From contig OX485807.1 in the NCBI GenBank assembly GCA_950295325.1, forward strand, positions 13,111,001 through 13,171,000: a stretch of DNA of 60,000 nt, given 5' to 3'. Under the pieces are notes generated by a model. It made no database searches and was not told the origin of the DNA. It worked only from the letters and a program-made list of their open reading frames with translations. The stretch comes from Polytrichum commune. Its lineage: Eukaryota > Streptophyta > Polytrichopsida > Polytrichales > Polytrichaceae. Each line of letters opens with the position of its first letter. Position 1 is the stretch's first letter. This document shows, piece after piece, positions 12,763-23,564 of this stretch. The position numbers and the translations under genes are program-made.

Positions 12763-13382
12763 GAGCAAGCCCAGTTGTTCCTAGATCTGCATCTGCATCC
12801 GGGAATGAAAAATGGCCTCCATCCAAAATGCAGATGCAGACCCAAGCAATACTTCCATTCATTTTGCATTGCTTTCATCAAAATTTCCTCTAAAATGATT
12901 TGTAGTTTTCTGAAGTCATGAACTTCAACCAGTTAGTTCTCAAACTCATATGTGTTTCATGCGTAACTAGTATTTTTTTCCTGGTTTACCCTAAACTATA
13001 ACTAGTTATTTTCAAGCTCATCCATGCTTCATGCATAACTATAATTATTTCCTGGGTTACCCTAAACCTCAACCGGTTATTTCTCAAACTCATCCCTAAT
13101 TTTGCGCGTAACTAGAATTATCTCTTGGTTTACCCTAAACCTCGTCATTCACTAGGACCCTACCATATTGAGTTGTCTTTAGTTAAAAACCACAATGAAC
13201 TTGTTTGTCCTTAGCTAATAGCAGGCTCCCTGCATATCTCGACGAAATGCATGGAGGTATGCACTTCCTGTACTATTTTACATCCAATTTTAGCAAATAG
13301 CAGGGTGAATGGGCCAGTATCATGCATCTACATCCACATCGCGGATGAAAAGATGCAGGTGCAGGGTCACTGGGGTTGCCCT
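12763..13382. mobile_element. MITE-like element with internal tandem repeat
   Basis: The ends are inverted repeats: GAGCAAGCCCAGT on the left and GGGCAACCCCAGT read from the right. Further matching blocks with CTGCATCTGCATC-like words lie inside. TTA flanks the left and TAA the right, so the target duplication is either TA or a mutated 3 bp. Three diverged units of about 71 bp lie inside. Confidence 0.55.
12919..13142 (+). repeat. Three tandem units of about 71 bp
   Basis: The words CTGGTTTACCCTAAAC, CTGGGTTACCCTAAACC and TTGGTTTACCCTAAACC recur at about 12,981, 13,052 and 13,124. They are separated by conserved TCAAACTCATC and GCGTAACTA blocks. The array lies inside the inverted-repeat element. 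Confidence 0.7.
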
Positions 13383-16005
13383 AATCCAAGTAGAGAGGCT
13401 AGGGATGAGTTTCCCTAAGTTGGCCTTGAGCGAGGTTGGAAGTTGTATGCAATTGGAAGTTGCCACAACCTCCCGTTTTTAAGTCCCGGTATGCATTTCA
13501 TTCAATGTTGGTTGTGGAATATTCATGGACAAAGTTTTGAGGTTACAATGGGATCTATGTGTAGGATCTTGAAACACATAGGATAAGCTATTTCCAAGGA
13601 AAAAATGGGCATGAATGACCCTTGGATTTACAAATTATAGCAATTGAAGGAAGTGATGCACAATAAAATGTCTTGTTTTATCCCCCATAAAAGACCTTTG
13701 ACCAATCAAATTCACTTGGAAAATAAGCATAATGCATGTGTGATCCACAAGATGGAAACAACTCAATAGTTGATCACCTCCATCAATTCTCGTGCGAAAA
13801 TGTGCAAACCACAATAGACTAACCACCTTTACATCATTTCGAGTACGTAATTGTCCCATGTTTCTAAACATATTATATGCAAATAATTATTTACAAGTCA
13901 AAGATTGTCCAAATGTTGAATTGAACGGTCAATGTGAGCACAAATGCCATTTTTACAAGAATAAACATCTTTGATGTTTGTATAAAGTTTGCATTGAAGT
14001 GGCAACTATTGATTGAAGTCAACACCCTCACGTGAGCTCCTAACACAACAAAAACACGACCACTTCCCACTTTGACATTTCTATACACATTCTAATCATC
14101 CCCAAGTTGCAAGGGTCATGAGTTCATGGGTTGATATCCATGTTGGCTTGATATTCATAGTTATTTTATTGCAGATAATGAGTTAGGTGGGGTTAATGTA
14201 GAGAAGTAATCGTTCATCAACCAAATTTTGGTTGCTTGGGAAGTTAGGGGCTAGTATGAGACAAATTCTAGAGAGAGAGAGAGAGAGAGAGAGAACAAAC
14301 GTTGGTCCTTATGGGATCAACGTGATTGAAATGCTCATTCAACCCACCCTTGGTATTATGCCCATTGGGCATAATAACAATGATGCAGGACTACTAACCC
14401 CTCTTAGGGTGGGCACTATAGTAACCAGGGTAACCAAGGTGACCATGAAAACTTAGTGATTGGATGATTTTTGTATTGGTGATGTAATGTGGTTGTGATG
14501 TTTATAAGGGTATGTGTTTTGTGTTTCTTCGTGTGGTGGTCTCCGAGTGGGTTACGTAGTGGTTCTTTAAATGTGGGGGTTATTAGCACCGGTTTAGTGG
14601 TCCGGGTTCAATTCTTGATGGCCTCTTACGAGCATTGTATTGTGATGTAAGTGACTTGGCGTATGCCATGTGAGTTTACTTGGTGGAACACATGGCCATC
14701 AACCCTTGCCGTGGGTTGTAACAATTCTTTGGCTCTTGTTGGTATTTTGTTATTTTCTTTTAATCTTGATTATTTATTTTTTGGTGGGTATTTGGGGTTG
14801 TTATGTAGGTTGTGTGTATGTTGGTAGTGGTTCGTTGTTTTTTATTCTCCTTTTGTGTAGGATTATGGACATGGCACGTTGTATGGCAATGACGTTGATT
14901 TCCTCAAATGTGTGTTTGATGTTTATTTTGGGGATTCTAAATATTATTTCAATACTTTTCATAGGAGGGGTGTGTGTGGCTGCCCTAGCACCAGCCGTGA
15001 TGACTATTAGTGGGTCTACCTTCCATCCTCTATTGATAATATTTTTTATTAATGGTTTTTATTTTTATTTTTCTTATTATAGTATCATATGGTATTCTAT
15101 CATTACAATATGTGAATTCCATGAATTGTATTGTTAGGTTCTCGTTCGGTTCTGTTGGTGGTGGGGATTGGTAGGTAGTCCTTTCACACATAAGATGTGT
15201 GGTTTGAATCTGGCATTACAATGACATCTTTGTTGACCACACGTGCGAGGTAGTAGCCATGGGGGGATTGTGTTTTCTGATGGGTTATTATTGAATGTGC
15301 CTGCATTCATGAGAATATAACTTCTTGACTTTTTTGATGCCACTATAAGTTTTCTTAATTCCCATACTGCCTTATTATGCCTTTTGGTTCAGAGGGCGAC
15401 CAATTCTAGAAACTTAACTTCGATAGATATCGGTGCCAAGCAGATCTTGCTTCGTTTTTTTCCACTTTTAACCCTACCCTTGGGCTACCCACTCAACAAT
15501 GAGGATTGGTAAGACTTGGGGTTATCTCATGTGCCCTTTTGATAATCCAAATGCAAGAATAACCCAAAAAGTTGCGCAAGGTTTCAATGCCATAACCATG
15601 GAGTAACTATTTATAGCACTTGTAAGGGTCACTGTCTTTAGAACTTGGTGTGGAGATGCTAAACCATTTGTAGAAAGCATAATTTTGGAAATGCTTTTGC
15701 ACTATGAGTATTTTTTAGACACTATATTCTTAAGAAAATATTTTTTCCTAAAAGTGAAATTCTATTACTTGGGGGATCTAGACGGTGACGTGTGGTTTAG
15801 AATACACTTGCTTCTCATTGTATTAGAAATGACATGTGAAAGTGTTAACCTTCTCAAATTTAGACACAAATTGTATTGGTTGATTCCTCCCACTACCCTC
15901 TTTGAAAGCACGTTGCTCCTCACCATGAAGTTACAAATCATCATTTTGTTATAAATATTATAAGTGATTTAGAAACAATCGTTCTAGAAGGGAGGATTCC
16001 TACTC
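13383..16005. other. Gene-free stretch
   Basis: A (GA)n microsatellite lies at about 14,270-14,293. Two spots (about 14,545-14,625 and 15,165-15,215) have tRNA-like internal-promoter words (GGTTCAATTC, GGTTTGAATC) and could be tRNA-derived SINE remnants. A long hydrophobic frame at 14,670-15,137 begins with GTG and reflects T-rich composition. Confidence 0.4.
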
Positions 16006-16385
16006 AAGGGTGGGTATAATTCAATTCGTTTTACATGTTCTGCAACTTTTATCACTTAGATGTACCCAACAAGACTTGAGTTGCAATAGCAATTCTACAA
16101 TGAATCATCGACAAAAATCACATGAAAAATCGGACCTCCAATGATTTAGTTATGGTTAGTGGAAGTGCATGTTTGTTGACTTCTTTAATGATTGCTTACA
16201 TAGGTCCTCCTAGTTGTCTTCACTATTGAGTGTGCAATAGTTAGTAAAATCTGAAGTCATAGTCCAATCTCTTTTATGCATGTGGCTTTATGGTGTTTGT
16301 GTTTTTTATTCTCACCAAAACCACACACCAATGAAATATAGGGGTCCGATTGAGAAAAGTAACCGAATGACACCCGTACCCCTTA
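16006..16385 (+). mobile_element. MITE of the AAGGTACGTGGGTGTTA family
   Basis: The left end AAGGGTGGGTATAATTCAAT and right end GACACCCGTACCCCTTACG are diverged inverted repeats. The internal sequence matches the copy at 54,221-54,609, including GTTTGTTGA, TAGGTCCTCC, CCACACACCAAT and GGGTCCGAT. There is no coding capacity. Confidence 0.55.
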
Positions 16386-18813
16386 CGAATGGTGACGTGT
16401 CCTAAAAGTGCCAAGTGTCTTATTACCCCTCCCCATGAGAAAGTTGGGGCGACTCACAAGCCAATGAGTTACCGCCACCTTGGCAAACTTTGGAAGGCTG
16501 CATGAAGGAGTGACAAAGAGAGTACAAGGAGGTGGCTTCGTAATAAATAATGGTACCAACTTCATGAAAGAATGGGCTTATTCAGGCCCTTTTCACGAAC
16601 CATATATTTGTGGTTTTTCACTGTGATTGGAGGGCAAGAAATACGTATATTGTGGTTTCATTAGATCACCTAAGTAGTAAGTCTTCTAGAACTCAATTTT
16701 GATTGTACCTAAAAGAAAAAGTTGTTGCTAATATCTTATAGATCGTGTCATAATTATATTCCAAACTTCCAGATCATATTAAGAATAGATACGCTTTGAG
16801 GTAAGAAAAAGAGTCCATGGGAAATTGACAATTTCAATCAAAACATGTTGAAGTTGCTATATACATTAATATGTCAACAAAGTGCATAACATTACTCGAC
16901 GTGCAACTCTCATTCCGTGGGCCCTCGTAATATAACAGTGGGATGCTTGAAAAGTTGTGCACAAAGACCCAAATTTAGACTGAACTCGCAACATCCCACT
17001 GTTATATTCCGAGGGCCCACGTCGTTGAGTAACTGTTATGGGATAAAGTCAATTCATTCTTGTGAACAACCATATTTTCATATCAGGATGGGATCATCGT
17101 CATTTACAAGAAAATTTCATGAGATATACACGATGATACCCATTGTGACCTTCCTAGCATCTTCTTTTTGGATGAACTTGCATTCAAGAGTCATTCATCA
17201 ACCCAAAACATGCCTCTTGAGAAGTTACTGATGAATTTATCTCCAGGTGGCCCATACTTCTTTGTTTTTTTAACGTATGAATGGGTTTGAGCACGAATAT
17301 TAATTAAAAACCTTGATATAGTTTAGCAAAATTTGTTTATGAGAATTCATTCAATCCTCAATTGATGATGTCACACAAAAACCACAAGGCCCTCTTGAAT
17401 CCCTAAAGGTTGAAGCAAAATCTATCCAAAGTCTCCTGAAACGACTCATCCCAATTCAACAACTTATGAAATAATGTATGTACTTCTAATGGTGGATGTG
17501 ATCATATCAATGGCATCTTCGTGAAGCTAGAGTTTCTCACACAAAATTTCAATCATCAAAATAATATAATGTAAATGTGTGTGTTGACATGGTCTAGCAA
17601 AGGTGGGTGCCTGGACAAAATGTTGTTTTCGGCCTTCAGGGTCTAGTTACATTATGACTCCTTCCCACACTTAACCACCAAGAGTGCATTGGATGAAATT
17701 GACAAACTTGGGTGACCAAATGACCATACATGTGGTTTATTAATTAAGAACTTCTAGAGTGTTCTTTTGCTTGTCCAATTTTTTGAAAGTCAACTCCATA
17801 TTAAGTCTTCATAACATATCTCATAACACATGTTTTGATACAAGGTCAACCCCCAAAGGCCTTCAGGGTTAATGGGCAAATGTATAGAAAAATGTGATTG
17901 TTCATGTTCGACGATTTTTGTCGCCCATGCTTGTGACAACACTTATGATGTTCAATATTGTTGGCCTATTGAATGACACCTCAACTCTCTTTAGTGTGGG
18001 TGTTGAAATAGTGTGGGTGGGGTACATTTCATGGGCATGTCATTCAAGCATTGGGATTGAAATCGTTTGTCAAAGCACAATTAACTTCTAAGTATGTGGT
18101 TTAAGATGATTGCTTCAAGTAATAAAATGTCAAGAAAGAATAAGGCCCCACACTAAATAGAATGAGAGAGTGTACTTACGTGTCATTGATGATCTTCAAG
18201 CCTACAAATAGAGTAGATCAACTAGACTTGGGAGTCAATAGTGACAATCTAGTTATAAAACTGTACTTATAGTCTATCATTTATGGTATTTATGTCTCTT
18301 ACTATCTGGAGTTACACAACATGATAAGCATTTATTTTTGGAATGTCATTTACTAAAATAAATTATAAATAGGTAGCATGGACATTATAGCACATAAACT
18401 ACTTTGCTTGGTTAGAATGTACGTATTAAGGTATGAAGTATATCATCGTGTAAGTCCGAATAATAAATGACACCAAACACTATGAACAATGTACTTACTT
18501 GCATGTGTGTGTGTGTGTGTTTTGTTTTTTTTTTTGTTTTTTTTTTTGGTGTGTAAAATGAGATTGTGGGTACACTTCAAAGAAAAGGAAAAAGAAAAGA
18601 AACACATGCAAACACACGTAATTTTATTTTGTTTCCAATATTTGCCCTTAAAGCCTCGATATATTTTTCAAAAAATGTGAAGGGTTACTTATTGTCATCT
18701 TCTTCATTGAGAAAATTAACAAGTATGTCTACAAGCAATCCATCTATCGATTGCATGCTTCCAACATGTGTATAATGGAACACATGAAGATGCCACCGCA
18801 ACATTTATAGCTC
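16386..18813. other. Gene-free stretch with one strong foldback
   Basis: Only short frames occur. The notable structure is the inverted repeat at 16,916-17,021. A (GT)n and poly-T tract lies at about 18,505-18,550. Confidence 0.5.
16916..17021. repeat. Near-perfect 30-bp inverted repeat
   Basis: The arms are 16,916-16,945 and 16,992-17,021. They begin CGTGGGCCCTCG and match at 29 of 30 positions, with a 46-bp spacer. Weaker pairing (TTACTCGACG with CGTTGAGTAA) continues outside. The transcript would form a long hairpin. It could be a foldback transposon remnant or a small-RNA precursor. Confidence 0.75.
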
Positions 18814-18957
18814 ACCCACACTTACTGGTGTGGGCCACCAATGAATGGCGAGTACCAACACTAGTTGCATCCAGTAGCTCTCATTGGCTGTACCAACTCT
18901 AAAAACAACCCATGCTGGTAAGAACCATTAACGGGTGGCCCGCACCAGTAGGTGTGG
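18814..18957. repeat. Foldback, arms of about 46 bp
   Basis: The left arm starts CCACACTTACTGGTGTGGGC. The right arm read in reverse starts CCACACCTACTGGTGCGGGC. Pairing continues inward with more mismatches. The 144-bp element has no coding capacity and looks like a compact MITE. Confidence 0.7.
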
Positions 18958-20392
18958 ATGAAATGCAGTTGTGTCAAATATAAGAGAGCAACCTTCTTCA
19001 TTAGGACTTATGTCTGACTTTGTGCAATCATGAAGTTGCACTTGGGCCACGTGGCCATGAAAAACTTTGTTTTGTTTTTATTTATATTCCTATTTTTATG
19101 ATGTGGATCTCTTGTTTGATCCCTTCTTGCTTTTTCATACGGACCATGGGTGCCAGTCAATGATGGCAACTTAACATCATCTCCATCTCCACCTCCAATT
19201 TTAGTTCTTATTTTTTCCAATTATTTTGTAGTGGAATAGACATCACCACTATATTACGGTAAGAAGGAATCCAAGTGTACCTCTCTTTCATCCAATATAG
19301 TAACCAACATGTACTTTGGAGGTTCTTTATTAAAATTAATTTGAAACATCAAAGATCCCAAATTAGTTTAGCCCAAGTCACAAACATGTAGGGGGTCGTG
19401 TATTATATTTTGGATGGATGAGGTATGCGTCTATGCAATAATCCCCTCTCCTCCCTGTGATACCACTTAGTCTATATGTAATATTGAAATTTCAAGTTTT
19501 GTAAATACAATAATTTGCACATGTTTGTATCAATAAAGTATCCACAAAGAGATTATTACAAGACATAAAAGCGTTATGAAGAGAGTACTTTCTCACATTG
19601 AAAGAGGATTCAATGGGGTTTATTGCATACCTCTACATTGTAAATGTAGGAGTCGATTATTGGGCGGGGACTGCTGAAATTTGGTGGGAAATTAATGCAA
19701 CATATTAGCACCACTTCATTTTTAACGCCTTAAACATGAACCCTAGTGTAAATCCAGTGTGTCCAAGGTTTTGCTCTTGACCAATAAGATAGCTCGATTT
19801 TGAAGGTTCTTGGTCTTGGACCCTAGTGTAAACCGACCTTTAAGGTAGAAGTGCCTAAAATGGACACTTTGAGCACTTGAGAGAGACCTCTAACACTTGA
19901 CCAACATTTCACAAATTTAATCAAGGAATTGGAAAACTGAAAAGGAGGCCACTGCACTTGAGTTCCTTGTATCTCAATAGCATGCGATTTAGATTCGATT
20001 CGTGATAGTCAAGATTCATTTGCAACCCAACATGGACAATGTTGGTCATTGACATTTTGTCTCTTTCAGCCAATGAGACGTGTTTTTAGGTCTTGGAATA
20101 CTATAACTACAATGTTTAGGATATTTAGTGTCGCATGAGTAATATTATCACTTACCCTATTTTGAGGTGTATGCTAGGTTACACTAATGATCATCAACTT
20201 CATCATCAATGTCACCTCCTGACAATTGGGGATCAAATGCACTTACTATAATCCTGGCATGGGTATGTTTAGTAGTGTCATGAGGTGAATGCCTATCTTA
20301 CATAATGGTCTACAAGTTGACTAAAAGTGTATACAAATGCCACTTGGCATTAATATGCTATTTAGCAATTTTAATATGATAATTTGAAAAAT
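18958..20392. other. Gene-free AT-rich stretch
   Basis: No supported gene or bounded element. Short fragments resemble the dispersed repeats elsewhere on the left flank. Confidence 0.45.
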
Positions 20393-20790
20393 ATGATATT
20401 TAATGTCACCAATTCTAATTGTCTTGTTCAATACTACTTACAAATTGCAATATAGTGTCACCAACACTAAATGTTAACCCAACATTATTTGTCATTCCTT
20501 GTAATTTTTTGGTGGGATGATAGATTTACAATGTTGCAATTAGTGTCACTTACCAAGTGATTTTTCCATCTAAATTTCAATCCACCATGACAAAATTTCA
20601 TCACAAGTTGCTGCCAAGAGAGGTAGGGTTTCGGCCGATGGATGAACACATTCTCATCCATGACAATATTTGTTCACTTATCCATAAGAAGTGTCATCCA
20701 AGAATTTACCATAATGACATAAATTACCATACGATGTAGTTTAGGTTGTTCACCAATAGTGTGCATGACACTAAACACCATAAATGGAGT
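20393..20790 (+). repeat. Most complete copy of the composite dispersed repeat
   Basis: Positions 20,393-20,510 match 516-645. Positions 20,519-20,770 match 1,788-2,012 and 3,737-3,990. Here the two blocks are adjacent, whereas near the window start they are separated by about 1.14 kb that includes a MITE copy. No protein frame is evident. Confidence 0.6.
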
Positions 20791-21213
20791 AGTGTTTATA
20801 TTGAGATACGTAGCTCGACTTTAAGACAAAACCATAGGTGACGAAATTGGACGCTTCCATCTTTTTGTGAAGCATACAACCCCTTGCTAAGTCATTTTCT
20901 TATTGAAACACCTTTATATCAAGTGGTATGTGGTTCGGTGCCCCCCCCCCCAAGACTGGACACCAACAAGACACGTGTTTAGAACATATTGGACTATGTA
21001 TCGAATAACATTAACCATTACAGGCTCAATAAAGTCAACATAAATGAGGGAAGACCTTTATGATCATTTCATGAGCACAAGAATCATCATTTGACGATAC
21101 ATTAGATATTCATACGAACTCCAAAAATTATAAGAGAATTGACTACAATGCCAAGTTAGATTTGGTAAGCATGTCATACTAATCGCGTGTTTCATATCCC
21201 AAGAGAAGTGGGC

Positions 21214-21744
21214 TAATGCCCCCTCCCCACCTGACTTTAGCGAAGCCTAAAAGTTGGTTCTAAAAACACGGCCTCCACACCATCGACATTATCTAGTGCT
21301 GAGCCTAGTTGGCAAATGATGTGGCATGGCTTAAAGAAAGCGGAGGTTTTAAGCCCCAAGCACCGACCCTCCCATCGGTACCTAGACATGAGGCAAGAAT
21401 ATTGGACTTCTAAAAGTGTCACCTCCCGCCCTTGTGATTGGTTGCTTTTTAATCTGAGCTATGAGGGCATGAGGAGCTTCATTAACAAAAACCGATGGTA
21501 AGATAGACGAGTAGTCAGGGATTTGGGGACGAGACAAAAACTATCCAACATTCATTGCTTGGTAGATAAAACCACAAACATGTGTGAAAACTACTTAACT
21601 AAAACCTACTCAGAAATCTCCAGAGCAAGGTTCTTGTAGGTGCTTTGGGATAGCCGGATGCCTCCCCTATAAATGAGGGAGCTTTACCCGGGTTTTAGGA
21701 AAGACTTTGGTTATTTAGTAAAGTCAGGTGGGGAGGGGGCATAA
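21214..21744. mobile_element. MITE, 531 bp, C-rich inverted repeats
   Basis: The left end (21,214-21,239) reads TAATGCCCCCTCCCCACC and continues into CTGACTTTA. The right end (21,719-21,744) is its inverted copy with one or two differences. TGGGC flanks both sides, directly on the left and after one extra T on the right, suggesting a 5-bp target duplication. The element has no transposase. It ends about 1.8 kb upstream of the SEC10-formin start codon. Confidence 0.65.
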
Positions 21745-22100
21745 TTGGGCGAAGTAACCGTTTCAAACCCAATTACCTTAAGTACCGAATCCAATTCGGA
21801 AATTAATTAAGGGGACCCAACAAGAGCATCACAAGCATGACAGTAAATGCACCATAGTGAAATTTACCACAGTAAATGTGTCCAAGGTAAACGCGCACGT
21901 AATAATATGATGGCCACAATGATTTTCATGACCAATTAAAAGCCGGCCCAATTTCCTAAGCCGACTGGCAGTTACTCGCAGTGATTCATGAGGGGTAAAT
22001 GGACCGGGCCAATGGGAGGGCTACTTCTTCGCCCACGTCAGCAGACTCCTTCACCACACTGGCAGTCTGGCGCCGACGACCGTGCCCCGCCTCGCCCCCC

Positions 22101-22925
22101 CCCACCTCCGAGGATTCGTCGAAAGAGCGAACGAATCTCTTCGGTAAAGAAATCGTCGTGGACAGCGCCGACGACTGTGGGATTCACCGAAAGCGCGAAC
22201 GAGTTTCTTTGGGTAAGAAATCGTCGTGGAAGTAAGTTGGCGAGCTTGAGGAAGCTGGTCGGAGAACCTCCTCCGAGGCTGCTGCCGCTCCTTCATCACG
22301 CGCTGCCCATGTGCATTCACATCATCGCCTTCGCACCAAGTCAACACCAACACCAGCAGCACCTCGTCACCACGTTTGCGCCATTCGTGTGCCTCAAGAA
22401 ATCGCTCATTCTCGTACTCTGTGGCTCCAATTGGGTCGAAACAGGGGAAACCCTAGGGACGGGCGAAGGAGTGAGAGAGTCGTGAGATGGGGGGACAGCA
22501 GGTGCAAGTTGTTGGACGGGTTTGAGCGATGCGAGTGCCGCGGCCGTCGCTTTAGCTATCTCTGTTTGGTCTCATTGTGGTGTAGGTAGTGCGATTGGAG
22601 AACCTCCGAGGCTGCCCTCCTCACCCCGCGCTCCCCATGTTGATTTACATCATCACCAAGTCAGCATTACCTCCTCGCCTAAGTTCGCCACACTTGCGCC
22701 ATTCGTGAGCTTCAAGGAATTGCTCATTCTCGTACAGTGTGGCTTAATTATTAGTTGGGGTAGGGTGGTGAATGGAACAGGGGAAACCCTAGGGCGAGCG
22801 AGGGAATCAGGGCTTTAGGCATTTGAGGGGGTACAGCAGGTGCAAGTTGAGCGATTAGAGTGTTGCGGCCGTCGCTCTTTATCTGTATATTCTCATTTTT
22901 TTTTTATAGGCGGTGCGATTGGATT
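22101..22925 (+). promoter_or_regulatory. GC-rich promoter/leader with tandem duplication
   Basis: A first direct repeat of about 66 bp (22,101-22,232) shares AAGAAATCGTCGTGGA. A longer unit then repeats at a 324-336 bp offset: GGAGAACCTC at 22,261 and 22,597, AAACCCTAGG at 22,448 and 22,784, CGGCCGTCGC at 22,541 and 22,866, and GTGCGATT at 22,589 and 22,913. The block is much richer in G+C than its surroundings and lies 0.6-1.5 kb before the start codon. It is likely promoter and 5' leader; the transcription start cannot be placed by eye. Confidence 0.55.
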
Positions 22926-23564
22926 TTGGTGCGGGCGAATGGGAGAGGAGGATAACCTAAGTGGAGGAGGAGGAGGAAAGTCGTGTTTGGACGGGTCATT
23001 TTGGAGCGATTCGTCTGTGTGCCTGCTGCGGTCGGCAGTCGCGTGTTTGTATTCTCATTAGAGTGTTGTTGTGTGTTGAAATTTGGTTGGGTGTGGGAGT
23101 GGGAATCGAACGTTGAAGCGAGGACATACATGTTGGACATACTTGCTGGGCTGGATGCTCCCGGACCTCTCCCGGCGGGATTTTATTATGTGCTAGGGAG
23201 GGATGCACGCCCCGTGTCGCCGGATTTATTATCACGCGCCCTCTCCACTTGGAGGAAGCCAGAGTAGTAAAGGTGCCTACTAACCTTTTCTTCTGCCAGG
23301 ATCCTCTGTTTTGCTAGTTTTTGCGGGAATCCTTGTACGGGTCGCGGAGCAGCAGCTTCGTGGTTGGATTATAGTGTACTGTGGTTTAGCTGGCGGGATG
23401 GTTGCCCACGTGGGGTGCATTGGCAGGGAGCGTGAGTGATGGTAGTGGTCCTCGGTAAATCTATTAGATTAGGGTTTCGATCTGTGAGGCATTTGTGTGT
23501 GTGAGAGAGAGATTTGTCGTATTGGACTTTCTGAGGAGTCTGATTATTGCTACTGGCGGGGCAG

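Noticed and set aside
14670-15137. 155-codon hydrophobic frame resembling a membrane protein
   Set aside because: It begins with GTG, not ATG, and its hydrophobicity comes from T-rich codons. There is no family resemblance and no flanking gene structure.
21988-22485. 165-codon ATG frame upstream of the fusion gene
   Set aside because: It overlaps the tandemly duplicated promoter region, other frames are equally open because of high G+C, and no known domain is seen. It might be leader sequence.
22983-23267. 94-codon frame just before the SEC10 start
   Set aside because: It begins with GTG, ends before the true ATG and is out of frame with exon 1. It is probably 5' leader.
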